Shown in pieces: positions 1 to 11,800 of a DNA stretch of 64,000 nucleotides. Position 1 is the stretch's first letter; every line of letters begins with the position of its first letter. The notes under the pieces are model-generated. The model searched no databases and was not told the DNA's origin. It was given only the letters and a program-made list of their open reading frames with translations. Origin of the DNA: Sarcophilus harrisii (lineage: Eukaryota > Chordata > Mammalia > Dasyuromorphia > Dasyuridae); assembly GCF_902635505.1 (NCBI RefSeq), contig NC_045429.1:432787669-432851668 (forward strand), given 5' to 3'. Made by a program: the position numbers and the translations under genes.

Positions 1-282
1 GCTGTAGCAGAAAAGATTGAGGTTAGTTATAGAAAGCCCTTCCTGGAAGAAATATCTGACCCTAAAATGAACAACCAATGACGAGGCTTTCCATTGATCT
101 AAGATAATTCAAAAGCACTTCTACCCTAAAGGAGGAGAATGAATAAGATAATGTCCTGATGTGTTTTGATGACCATTACTAAACTGGCATTCCCTATGTA
201 AATTATAGTTATTGTCTACACTAGATTCCACACTTCCCTTTGGGGCCGGGGTTCCCTTTGAATCAACACAACTGTCTCTTAC
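1..282 (-). other. ADAP2 intron 9 (partial)
   Basis: Holds no exon or repeat that I can recognise. The remaining ADAP2 exons should lie to the left of the window. Confidence 0.6.
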
Positions 283-2843
283 CAGTGGATTCTTGTAATA
301 CAGTAGCCTTCTCTCCTGTGGGTCAAGAGCAAACCACCGTTTTTTAAAAGCTTCTCTCTGCTAAGAGACAGAGGCAAATATATAGTCAAAGAGAGACATA
401 GAGACAGAGAGATAAACAATGATAGACACAGAGGGAGAAAATTTTGTTTATCATGTCCAAAGGGTGATGGGGCACCTACCAGACATGGTCAGAAACCAGA
501 CATGGACTGAGACCATGCAGAATGTCATTCCCCCAGACAGATGAGGGACTTTCCTGGGATGTAAATGGGAAGTTTCCAAAGTCTGGGATGTAGATGCCTT
601 TTCTCCCCTCCAAAAACTTCCCAGGAAAATCAAACAGTAGAGATTATCCCTCCCTTGTTTCTGGAAGAATCAGACCATATACTTAGAACTGGAAGGGACC
701 TTATAGGCCAAAGTCTAACTCCTCATTTTTACAGATGAGGAAAATGAGTCACTAAGAGAAAAAATGACATGTCTCAAGTTGGGTCAGGAAGAGAAGAGAT
801 TTGAATCCATATCTCTGACCACAACTCCATTGCTTTTTCTGCCATATCTACCCCAAAATCTCCCCCTCAATTAATCAATCAATATGATTTTGGGATGGAT
901 ATAGCAGAAAAAGCAATGGAGTTGCAGTCAGAGACCTCGTATTAGGGATGCAAATATAAAGGAGAAAGCTGTTGCTACTATCAAGACTTTTCCTTGGATT
1001 CATGATGGTAGAAGGTAAATAGGGAAACTCCTCCTAGGTGTTCCCCCACATTACTTCTCTGGGTCCCTTATCTGGTCTTGTTCTCTTATTTTCTAAGATG
1101 GTGAAAGGCCATTCATTTTGAGGAAAGGAGGTATTTTTAAAAATAGAGAAAACCGCACTAAATTGTAGAGAAACCACACTAAATTAATGGGCCATGCTCA
1201 TTCTTTTTTTTTTTTTTTTTCAAGGCAATCAGTGTTAAGAGACTTTCTGGGTCACAGAACTAATAAGTTTCAAGTGTCCAAAGCTGGATTTGAACTTAGG
1301 CCCTCTAACTCCAGGGCCAGTGCTCTATCTACTATATCACCTGGCTGGCCCCCATTCTTTTCTATCCTTTTTTTCCCACAAGTTGGGGACCCCACAGCTC
1401 CCTCAATCATATTGTCTCCCTGAGGAGTCTCCTCAGGCTCTGAAAATGTGGATTCCTTAACCAAAAATGAAAATGACAATGTTAGAGGGACTGTGGGAAG
1501 GTAGGTACATTAATTCATTATTAGTAGAGCTATAAATTTGTTCATTCTTCTGGAAACTAATGTGAAAATGTCCCCCCAAATTTATTAAATTGTACATACA
1601 TCTTTTGGCCTAGTGATATCCCTACTAAGCCTGAACCTGTTTTTATTTTCTTCCCAGGGCACCAGTCTTTGGGCACTTTTATTAAGTAGGAATCTTATTA
1701 TCTCATTAATATGAATTATTAGTCCTAAAGACAGCATCCCTCCCTTCCAGACTCCTCAGTACAGTAGTAACTTCCCGGTGCATAGGGTATGTGTCTTCCT
1801 CTGACAGAATGGTGTCAGGGGTCTCTCCCACCACAGGGTCTTATTATTATTATTAAATATTAAAGAGAGAGGAAAAGAACCCAGATGTACAAAAGCATTT
1901 AAAGCAACTACTTTTGTATTGGCAAAGAAGTGGAAATTGGGAAGATATCTCCATCAATTAGGGAATGAGCCTATGTCATATAATAATATTCATATTATAT
2001 ATATGTGATTATATACCCTATGTCATATAATAGTATTCATATAACCTATGGCAAGGGTCTCAAACTTTTTAAATAGGGGACCAGTTCACTGTCCCTCAGA
2101 CTGTTGGAGGGCCGGACTACAGTAAAAACAAAAACTTTGTTTTGTGGGCCTTTAAATAAAGAAACTTCATAGCCCTGGGTGAGGGGGATAAATGTCCTCA
2201 GCTGCTGTATCTGGCCCGCGGGCCATAGTTTGAGGACCTCTGACCTATGGTATATGAATACTATTGTTGTTCAGTCACATGTCTGAGTTTCTGTGACCCA
2301 ATTTGGGGATTTCTTGGCAGGATACTGGAGTGGTTTGCCATTTCCTTCTCCATCTCATTTTCCAGATATGGGAAGCAGGCAAACAGGATTAAATGACTTA
2401 CTGAGAGTCACACAATTAGTATCTAAGAATTTGAACTCAGGTCTTCCTGATTCCATTCTAACTATAAGAAATGATGACAAGGATGGACTTGTGTGAACTG
2501 ATGGAGAGAGAGATGAGCAGAACCAGGAAAACCATTTATACTACAAGACAAATGAATTTGAAAGACTTAGCAACTCTTGTGAACACAATTATAACTCCAA
2601 AGGAGTCAATAAAACATGCCATTTGCCTACTGATAGTTGATATACTCAGGGCAGATATACCTGGGTAATGTGTGAATTTGTTTTGCTTAACTATACATGT
2701 TTGAAACAGATTTTATTTTTCTCTCTTTCTCACTGGGTAGAAAGGAGGGAGAGAAGGCAGATTTTGTTGACTGAAAAAAAATTTAAAAATAAATGTAGCT
2801 ATCATCATACAACCATCTCCATCATCCCTTCCTAGAGGGAAAA

Positions 2844-2886
<43 letters not shown>

Positions 2887-5800
2887 AATTACAGTCTATA
2901 AGCTAGAGTAGGTAACCATTTCATCAGGAAACAGACATTGCCCCCTTTCTTAGGCTGTGGGCAAGAAGTCTCAGAAAAGGGAAACCCAGAAAACCAGACA
3001 CTGCAGAGGAGAACAAAAATCTAGGCCTTGAACAGAACCCAGCCCCAGCATTCTAACATGTAGGCTGTGAGACTGGGGAATGATGAGTGGCTCTGAGTCA
3101 TAGGGAACAGTCCAAAAGGGAGCCTGAGGAGGCTGTGTTGTTCAGTCTGATTCTCTCTGTACAGGGTCCCCAAGCACAAAGGAAAGAAAAAGAGCTGTGT
3201 GTGAGCCTATAGGGATGTGCCCTTACCCATGTATGTGTACAAGTGGATCTTTATAGCTAGCATATGTATATTTGGTAGTGTGACCAAGTGAACTTGGAAT
3301 AAAAATATCTTGCCTCTGATTTGTTTGTTTGGTTTATTTTATTTCCTTCTGACTTGCTAGCTCTGTGACTAAAGGGAAATCCTTTAATCTCAATAAACCT
3401 CAGTGTCCTTCTCTGTAAAATGGGAATGAGCATCAGCTTTACTGGGAGGCAGTAAGAATCAAACGAGAAAATGTATTGTAAAGTGTCACACAAGCCACAA
3501 AGGGATATATAAGTATGAGCGATTATGGGTTACTTTTCTGAGAAAATCTGAATACATTGGACTTCCTGTTATTAATTGTTTAGAAATAAGCATTGACACT
3601 GGCCTGTTCTAACAGTAGCATGGGACAGATGATATATTCTTTCTTTGCTTCTATATGAGCCATGTTCCTTCAAAATTATCCTCTATTTATTTTGCACATA
3701 ATAATGTGCACGTTGTTCCTCCCAAATTGAACATAAGCTATTTGAGGGCAGGGAGAATTTCATTTTGGTCTTTGCAGCTCATAGTATCTGACTCATAGTA
3801 AGGTGCTTTATAAATACTTGTTGAATGATTGATATCACTAAGGAGATTTTATTGTTTGCTTGTGGTTGCCCAGGAATAAGGCATAAAAAGGAAGAGTAGC
3901 AGCTAAATATGCTTAACCTGGAGTTAGGAAGTCAAATCTGGTCTCAAGATACTAGCTGTATAAACCTAGGATAAATCACTTAACTTCTGCCTGCCTTAGT
4001 TTCTTCATCTGTAAAATGGAGATGATAATAGCCCCGTCTCCAACTTGTTGTGAGGATAAAATGAGATTCTATTTGTAAAGTGCTTTGCAATTCTTAAAGG
4101 ACTATTTAAATTCTAGCTATTATCAATTAGGTTGAATTTAAGGGAAGTGCTTAACTTTTCATTTTGATTTGGAAAGTTCAGATAACACTGCTTTTTGGGG
4201 GAGGAGGAGTGCAGACTTCACCAGGATTCTTCATCTAAACACCCTCCTACCTCTCCCAACTATTTCCCAAGCCTCTCTTCTCCATGATACTGGATCCCTT
4301 TTTCCTCTTCACCCAAAAGCATACCTTTGGACCAGTCTTTTCCATGTATCCTTGTTTGAGGTAATTCCTGGTGATGTGAGGCAGGAGCTAAGATGCAAAG
4401 AGAAGCAAACATTGATTTCATAACCATTCCAGCAGGGGTTGAAGTTCGAGTCCACTTGCGACAATATACAATGTGTGTTTTCAATGTTACATTTGAACTC
4501 ACAACCAAAGGGAAGTCCAAGCAAAACTATCTTAGTGGGGGACCTTAATCTTCTCTTCTCAGAATTAGAGAATTCTAACCACAAAATAAGCAAGAAAGAA
4601 ACTAAGGAAGTTAATAGACTCCTAGAAAATCTAGATATAATAGATCTCTGGAGAAAACTGTCCCTCTTCAGTTTGACCATGTATTAGAGGATTAAAATCT
4701 CGCCATCAAATACAGAAAAGCAGAAAATAGTAAATGCTTCTCTTTCAGACCATGATGCAATAAAAATCATATTTAATAAAAGACCAGGGAGAGATAAATT
4801 TAAAACTAAATGGAAATTAAATAACCTAATTCTAATGAGGGGACCAACAAATCACAGAAACCATAATTTCATCTAAGAGAATGACAATAATGAAACAATA
4901 TACCAAAATCTATGGGATGCAGCCAAAGCAATTATTAGAAAAAATTCTATATCTCTAAATAGTTACATGAATAAAATAGAGAAAGAAGAGAATAATGAGA
5001 CATGAAACTAAAAAAAGCTAGAAAAAGACCAAATTTAAAAACCCCAATTAAATGCCAAATTAGAAATTCTGAAACTCAAAGGAAAAATAAAATTGAAATC
5101 GAGAAAACTATTGAACTAATTAATAAAACTAAGAGTTGGTTTTGTGAAAAAACCAACAAAATAGATCAAGCTTTGGTTAATTTCATTAGAAAAAGGAAAG
5201 GAAAGGAAAGAAAACCAAAAGGAAGTCTGGAGTGAAAAAGGATGTGTATTTGTTGTCGCCAGAGCTATATTTGGATCACGAACAGTTGCAATATTGATAC
5301 TGAAACTGAATTATTGCAGATAGTTTGTCAGGGGATACCTTTCCAGCTACTTCTACTTTCTGTCTGGGGGAGGAATAAGGGTGATGGGTCATTTCAGAAG
5401 CTTTTTTTAGCTCTAATTATTAACTTTTGTTGAGAGATCCCAGGAAAGTCTGTTGAAAAACACAACTCTTTCAAATTATTTTCAGTTTCTCTCCTACTGA
5501 CTGCTCTCTGCCTACAAACATGCCCATGCACGTTTGACCCTTTCATCCCCAGTAAATATCTTCCTATATCTCTTTTGCCCTCTGTAACTAACTCTTCAAA
5601 AAAGCCATCAACAATAAAAGCCTAGTCCACTCACTTTCCTCTCTCTTTCTTTTAACGATTTGACTTTTGACCTTATCATTCCACCAAAACTGTTCTCTCC
5701 AAAGTTATCAATGATCTCTTAATGGCCAAACCAGTGATCTTTTCTCAATCCTCATTCTCCTTGATCTCTCAGCCTTTGACAATAGGCGATCACATTCTCT

Positions 5801-8800
5801 TCCTTGATCTTCTCTCAGTTCTCAGGAGACCACCTTTTCTCTCCTGGTTCTCCTCCTACCTGTCAGACCACTCCTCTTTTCCCTTTGCTGGATCCTGCTC
5901 TAGATCATGCCCTCTAACTACAGGTGTCCCTCAGGGTCTGTCTGGCTCTCTTCTCTTCTCCCTCTATCCTATGTCAACTGGTGATTTCTCTAGTCATCCC
6001 CCATGTCCGTAATACTCTCCCCCACTCCTCTCAAGGTCCTGGTTTCTTTAAGTCCCAACTAAAATCCCATCTTCTCAGAAATTTTTTCCTAACTCCTCTT
6101 AATCCTAGTTAAGGTTTAGGTTTTCCCTCTCATCCTATGAATAGCTTAATTCATAGATTCAGAGGTAGAAAGGACCTTAGAGGCCATCAAATCCACTGCC
6201 CTTCTTGCACAGATGAAAAACTGAAATTCATAAAAGTTATATGACTTGCTCAGGATCACACAATCAGTGAGTATTAAAGGCAAGATTTGAACCTCTGTTT
6301 CCCTGTCTCTTCATACTTCTGTAGGGCAGAAGTGAAGATTTTGAGATGGGGAATATTGAGAACTGAAAACTGAGATTTGCCACCCAAGACTCAACAGGGA
6401 ATGGGAAAATCAAACAATGGTTGGTGGTTGTGGAGAGAAATTGAACAGGGAAATGAGTTAAGTTGCCAGTGTAATGCCTGACATCATGAATAGGCTAAGA
6501 AGGAGGAAACAGGTCCAAGGAAGGATGAAAAGGTCCTGAATCATGATTGAAAGAGCAATTCATTTAAGAAGTGGGTGCCCATGGGTGAGGAACAAGGCAT
6601 ATGATGTCTGATTTCTTTCCCAGGGCAAAGGGAATGTGCTGATTGGTTTTACTATGATTTTTCTCTTCCTTTTTTATAAAAACAAATCTTGTTTTAAGGA
6701 TTGGTTCTCTGGGATGGGGAAATATAGGTCATATTAAAAACAAAATATATCAATAAAATATTTTTAAAATAACTATTTTGGAAGTATCCATAGAAGAACT
6801 ACACATGTTTAACATATATTGGAATACTTGTTGTCTAGGGGAAGAAGGTAGAAGGAAGGAAAACGAGAAAAATTTGGAACACAAGGTTTTGCAGGGGTGA
6901 ATATTGTAAGCTGTTTTTGCATGTATTTTGAAAATTAAAAGTTATTATTAAAAAATTAAAGTTAAAATATATTTCATGTTACTTTAAGGTTCATAAAGCA
7001 TTATAATATGTTTTTTTCATTTTTTAAAATAAAGAGTATTAAGTTTTTGGAGATGGAATGTAAATCAACACATGCTATGTTCATTTTTTTCCTTTTTCTT
7101 CTGTTTTTTCTTTTGTGTTTTTTTCCTTTTGTTCTGATTTTTCTTTCCTAACGTGATTCATAAAGAAATGTATATTAAAAACTTAATGTGTATATATAAT
7201 CAGAAAAAAATTAAAAGGAGGGGGGAAGAGTATTAAGTTTTAAGTCACAGAGGACTGAAATTCTGTTGAGAATATTCATTGCCTCTATGACCTTGAGCAA
7301 GGCATTTGACCCTTCTTGGGATCTCAGTTTCCAAATGAGAGGGCTGGACAAAATGATCTCTCAGGTCCCTTCTGGTATTAAATCTGTAATGCAATGATTA
7401 CAACTGAGTGAAAAGATTATTGAGATTGAGATCAGAGACTCGGAAAAGCTACGCTCAAGTCTTTGTTCTGGTACGATCTAACAGCGTGAACTCCAACTAG
7501 TTCCTCTGTAATTAATTCCTCTGTAGCTCAGTTTAAGAGAATTGGTTAAATAATTTAATCTAATGCTTCATAATTCTAAATCAGGCAGATAATAATTTTT
7601 TGGGATAACAGGCTCCAAGACAGAAAAAGCCTGGAAGGGAGAGGAGATAGATGAGGGCTGGCTAGAGAGGGAAAGGAAAATAAAAGATTAAGATGGTTGA
7701 GGGAAAGAATGGGAATGAGAATGCTGACCAATGACTAACTTCCTACTGATGGGTCAGCAACATTTTTAAAGCCACTTTAGGTCAAACAAGGCTAAGTAAG
7801 CATTTGTACTTTGTCCTGTTTGTCGTTGAGTCATTTTCACTCATGTCCGACTCTCCGTGACCCCATTTGGGAATTTCTTGGCAGAGATATTGGAATAGTT
7901 AGCCATTTCCTTCCCCAGAATATTTTATAAATGAGGAACTGAGATAAACAGAGTGAAATGACTTGTCCAGAGTCACACAGCTAGGAAGTGTCTGAGGTCG
8001 GACTTGAACTCAGGATGACGGGTCCTCCCGACTCCAGACCCGGCGTTCTCTGTACTACAGTGCCCCCTAGCAACCCTTTCTGCATCCTGCTATGCTCTTT
8101 CAAAAAGATCCTTCTTATATACTCCCTTTTCATTTTATCAGTTCAGAAGTCCTCCTGTTCCAACCAATAATCCCAATGGAAAACATTTCCATTTTAACCA
8201 CTCGGAAAAAATGCTTGGCTAGTTTTCAAAGCCCCAGTTCCAGTGCTCAGAACTTTCCTCCTCCCTCTCCCCCAACCCCTCTGTCCAACCCCCCGTCTGG
8301 CATATTCTTCCTGTTTCTGACCCCATCTCAGTCTCCATTCCGTCAACTCCTTACTTAAACAGAAAGACAGCTAGATGGCTGGCCATCTGAAGTTAGATGA
8401 GTCAGATCTGTCCCATTCTCTTCCTGTTTCACTTATAATGGAGATAACCGGCCTGTCTCCCTAGGCAGGACACCGTGAAGCAAAAGCCAATCCATCCCAT
8501 TAGAAGGCAAACTCATTTTTGTCTTTGCTTACCCAGCACCTAGCATGGTACCTGCGCATAGTAGGTGCAAAAGCTTATTGAGTTGAATGAATGATCCTGG
8601 ATTCTATCCCTAGCCCTGCCATTTATTAGCTTATAACACAGATTTAGAGCTAGAAGGAACTTTAGAAGTCAATCAGTCCTACTTGTCACAAAGTTCAGAT
8701 TTAAGTCTTGGAGAGGGACAAGGGAGATATCAACAATAGGGTTCTCTTCTGACCCCAGCACTCTTTCCACAACACCACACTGTGTCACTTCGGAGACTTA

Positions 8801-11800
8801 GTTTCTTTTTCTGTGAAATGGGGAGAATAATCCCCTGTCCCATCATTCCCTCAGGATTATTTTGAGTATTAAATATGAAAGTGAATGGGGTGCCTAACCA
8901 CATTTTAGGGAGGGATTAGGGAATAATGACAACCAACTGTTAAATTAATCTCCCTAAAGCACACTTTTGATGTCACTCTCCTATCAAAAACTATCCATGG
9001 TTCTCTGTTGCCTACTGAATAAATGCCAAACTCTTTACTTGGTCCTGTGTGATCTAGGACCCAAGTTTTTCTGCAATTCCCTCATCATACCTCTGCCTCT
9101 TTCATATCTGGGAGATGGGGATAATTCAGCAATCTTGAATCTTACCCATGAAATCTTTTTTTGATTTCTCAACCTTAAGTAACCTTTACCTACTCAGAAA
9201 TCCTACAGCATGTGGTTTGCCTTTAGGATGATTTAGCAGTAAACAGAAGGGGCAGGAAGACCTGATTTCAATTCTTGCTATGAAATTAAGACTCACAAGT
9301 AATGGTAGAGGGAATCTCTTCATCCAGAGGCCCCTGCACCATTCAGATTTCTAATTCAAATACATTTTTAACATTCTATTTTATTCCATTATTCATGTTT
9401 AAGAGGTGCCTTTTGGACATGGCAAGACCAATATGACGTGTAAGTGAAGTAAAGTATAAAGTGTAGTAAAGTAAAGTGAAGTGAGAAGAACAAGGAGATC
9501 ATTGTGCACAGAAACAGCAATATTGATTAATCGTGAAAGACCTGGCTACTCTGGCAATGACCCAAGACAATTCCAAAAGACTCATGATAAAAAATGCTGA
9601 CCACTTCCAGAAAGAGAACTTGAACTGAGTGGAAACGGAAGTATAATTTTCTCATTTCATTTTTTTCTGCTTTAAAAAAAATATGGCTAATATGAAAAGA
9701 TGTTTTGCATGATTTTACATGTAAATAGATACATTGCTTGCCTTCTCAGTGTATGGGAAAAGAGGTAGGAGAAAGGAGACGGATTTGGAATTCAAATTTA
9801 AAAAGAAAAGACTCTTAAGTAATTAAATAATAAATTAAAATGTTTTAAAGAGGGACATTTTGATATGAGAGCTAACAAAGCCGGCATGTGCTAGTAAATA
9901 TTTAACAATCAACTGGGGGGACAGAGCTATTTTGGTATGAGAGACAAAGCAGAGGAATGCTGGTAAATGTTTAACAACTAGCTGGGAAGAAGCAGACAAG
10001 GGGAGAAATGTATATAAATATATTCAAGTTTAGTTAATATTTTCCATCACTTTCTTAAGTCTAATCAACAAAGAAGATATCAAGAACTTGATCTATAGCA
10101 CCAATTTCCAAGTCTAGTCCCATTTTCCAGATGAGACCCAAAGTGATTAAATGACATGCCCAAAGTCATACACTTAGTGAGCTTCAGGGGAAGTTCTTCA
10201 GCTTCCTTTCACACCTTCCCTCCAATAAGTCTCTGGCTCTCCTGGCATTCAGTCCTGATCTCAGACTAAAAGCAAAAGGGGACATTTTCAACCCCAGCCC
10301 CATTGACCCATGATTCTGGATCCAGCCTGACAAAGGCTCAGGGCTGAGATGCTTCGAAAGCCCAGAGAACAAGAATTTCTTCCCGTTGCATAGAAGTCTG
10401 AGTGCAAACACATTTCTGCCCTGAAGGATTGAGACTCAAGAGAAAACTTAAGACTGCAGGGGGACTGTAGAAAATAGATCCTCTTATAGCTCACCTCGGA
10501 CTCCGGGAGTTCAGGAAAGGCTGTTTTTAGATAGTATAGACGGGTGGCTCGAAGGGCATTGAACCAGTCCACTATCTCCTACAGAAATACATAAAAATAA
10601 AGTCAAAGCAGTTAGCGAGGTGGGGAGCCAGGCCCCCTACATTTGGGGAGTAGCGATTAGATAGGTTTCCTGGTTGATAAAGAATATCAGTCATGTGCTG
10701 CCTACTCACCCATGCAACGTTCAGCTCCTTCCCCCTCTGCCTAACACATCTTACGCTATAAAATCTTGTCTTATTTTCAAAGCATTGCTCCAGAACTTGT
10801 CCCTGATTCCTTCTTAAACTCCAAGAAAAAATCCTCTAGCCCTGAATTCTTCAAATATTTTTAAATCCTCTCTCCATCTCAGTATAAAAAAGTCTATTTA
10901 CTCATTTACAAAATATGTACAACATATCTGTATATTGTGTTTATACAAACTGTTGTTCTAGTAATTCTGCACATTATAAAACTTAAACAAAAATAGAAAT
11001 TATAAAAAGCTACAGTCAATAGGGAGTCACTGGAGTTTATTGAAGAGGGGAGCAACAGGGAAAACGTGCAGCTGAGGAAGGCAGAGTAAGATAGGTTGGA
11101 GCAGAGAAAGACAGGGAGACCAACTATGAGTCAGAGGACCTGTATGTGAGAAAACAGGAGATAGATGTGATCTCTCTCATCTATCAACAAGTAGAATCAA
11201 CAAATCTTGTCAACTGATTGGGTATGGTGGGTAAAGAAGAGTAAGGAGGAATACAAGGTTATAAATCTAGGTGACTAGAAGGAGAGTAAGGTTCTTAATG
11301 GAAACAGACATAATAGAAAGAGGCAAGAAATTGGGGGAAAGAGAATGAATTTTGCATTGAACATGCTGAATTTGAGAAGCCAACAGGACATCCAATGAGA
11401 AATCCCCACTGACAGCTGGTAATGGGAAACAGGAGCTCAGGAGAAAGGCCAGAGCTAGATATAGAGATCTGAGAGGCAAGTCATCTGCACAGAGATGATA
11501 ATGGAACTAGGGGAGTTGATGGGATCACTCAGAGAGAGGATGAAGTGATAGAAAAAAGGGGGGGCAGTGGCTAGGACAGAGACTCAGGATAAAAAAAGGT
11601 ATACCTATAGTTATGGAATGAGAGGCTTGGATGACAGCCCAGCAAAGAAGAGGGAGAAGCAACCAGACGAGTGTCATAAAACCCCAAGAGGACATCCAAG
11701 AGGAAAGGACCAACAGAGAAGTCAAGAAATGCTCTGGAGTAAAACCAGAACCAGATTAAAATGTAATGGGGAATTATTTAACAAAATAAATAAAAATACA

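Larger units (their letters stand above)
361..4324 (-). other. ADAP2 intron 8: MIR, WSINE1, L1, hAT, MAR1 and L2 debris
   Basis: Contents by eye: a MIR-type SINE in antisense at about 665-860, whose end takes part in an inverted repeat (812-934); a WSINE1-like SINE at about 1208-1352; old L1 ORF2/3' pieces at about 1510-1640, 1850-2040 and 2463-2800, interrupted by a hAT element (2052-2242) and a MAR1 SINE (about 2262-2460); a TCTG/TC microsatellite at 2844-2886; MIR at about 3350-3530; an L2 tail at about 3690-3830; MIR at about 3900-4125. Nothing recognised in 2890-3340. Confidence 0.65.
6111..10494. other. ADAP2 intron 7 remainder: MIR, L1 tails, L2 tails
   Basis: MIR-type SINE (antisense) about 6150-6320; L1 3'UTR about 6775-6960 and A/T-rich L1-like tail 7080-7215; MIR3-like about 7230-7400; MAR1 SINE 7818-8072; L2 tail about 8485-8605; MIR pieces 8600-8900; L2-like 3' segment about 8935-9230; an L1 3' end of another subfamily about 9478-9845. 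9846-10180 shares the phrase GTAAATGTTTAACAA with 34690-34800 and is an unassigned repeat. Nothing recognised in 6330-6770 and 7400-7800. Confidence 0.55.

Noticed and set aside
1-282. Remaining ADAP2 exons
   Set aside because: I looked for the human continuation (DAFEQ onward) on the minus strand and found no match, so the 3' end is placed outside the window.
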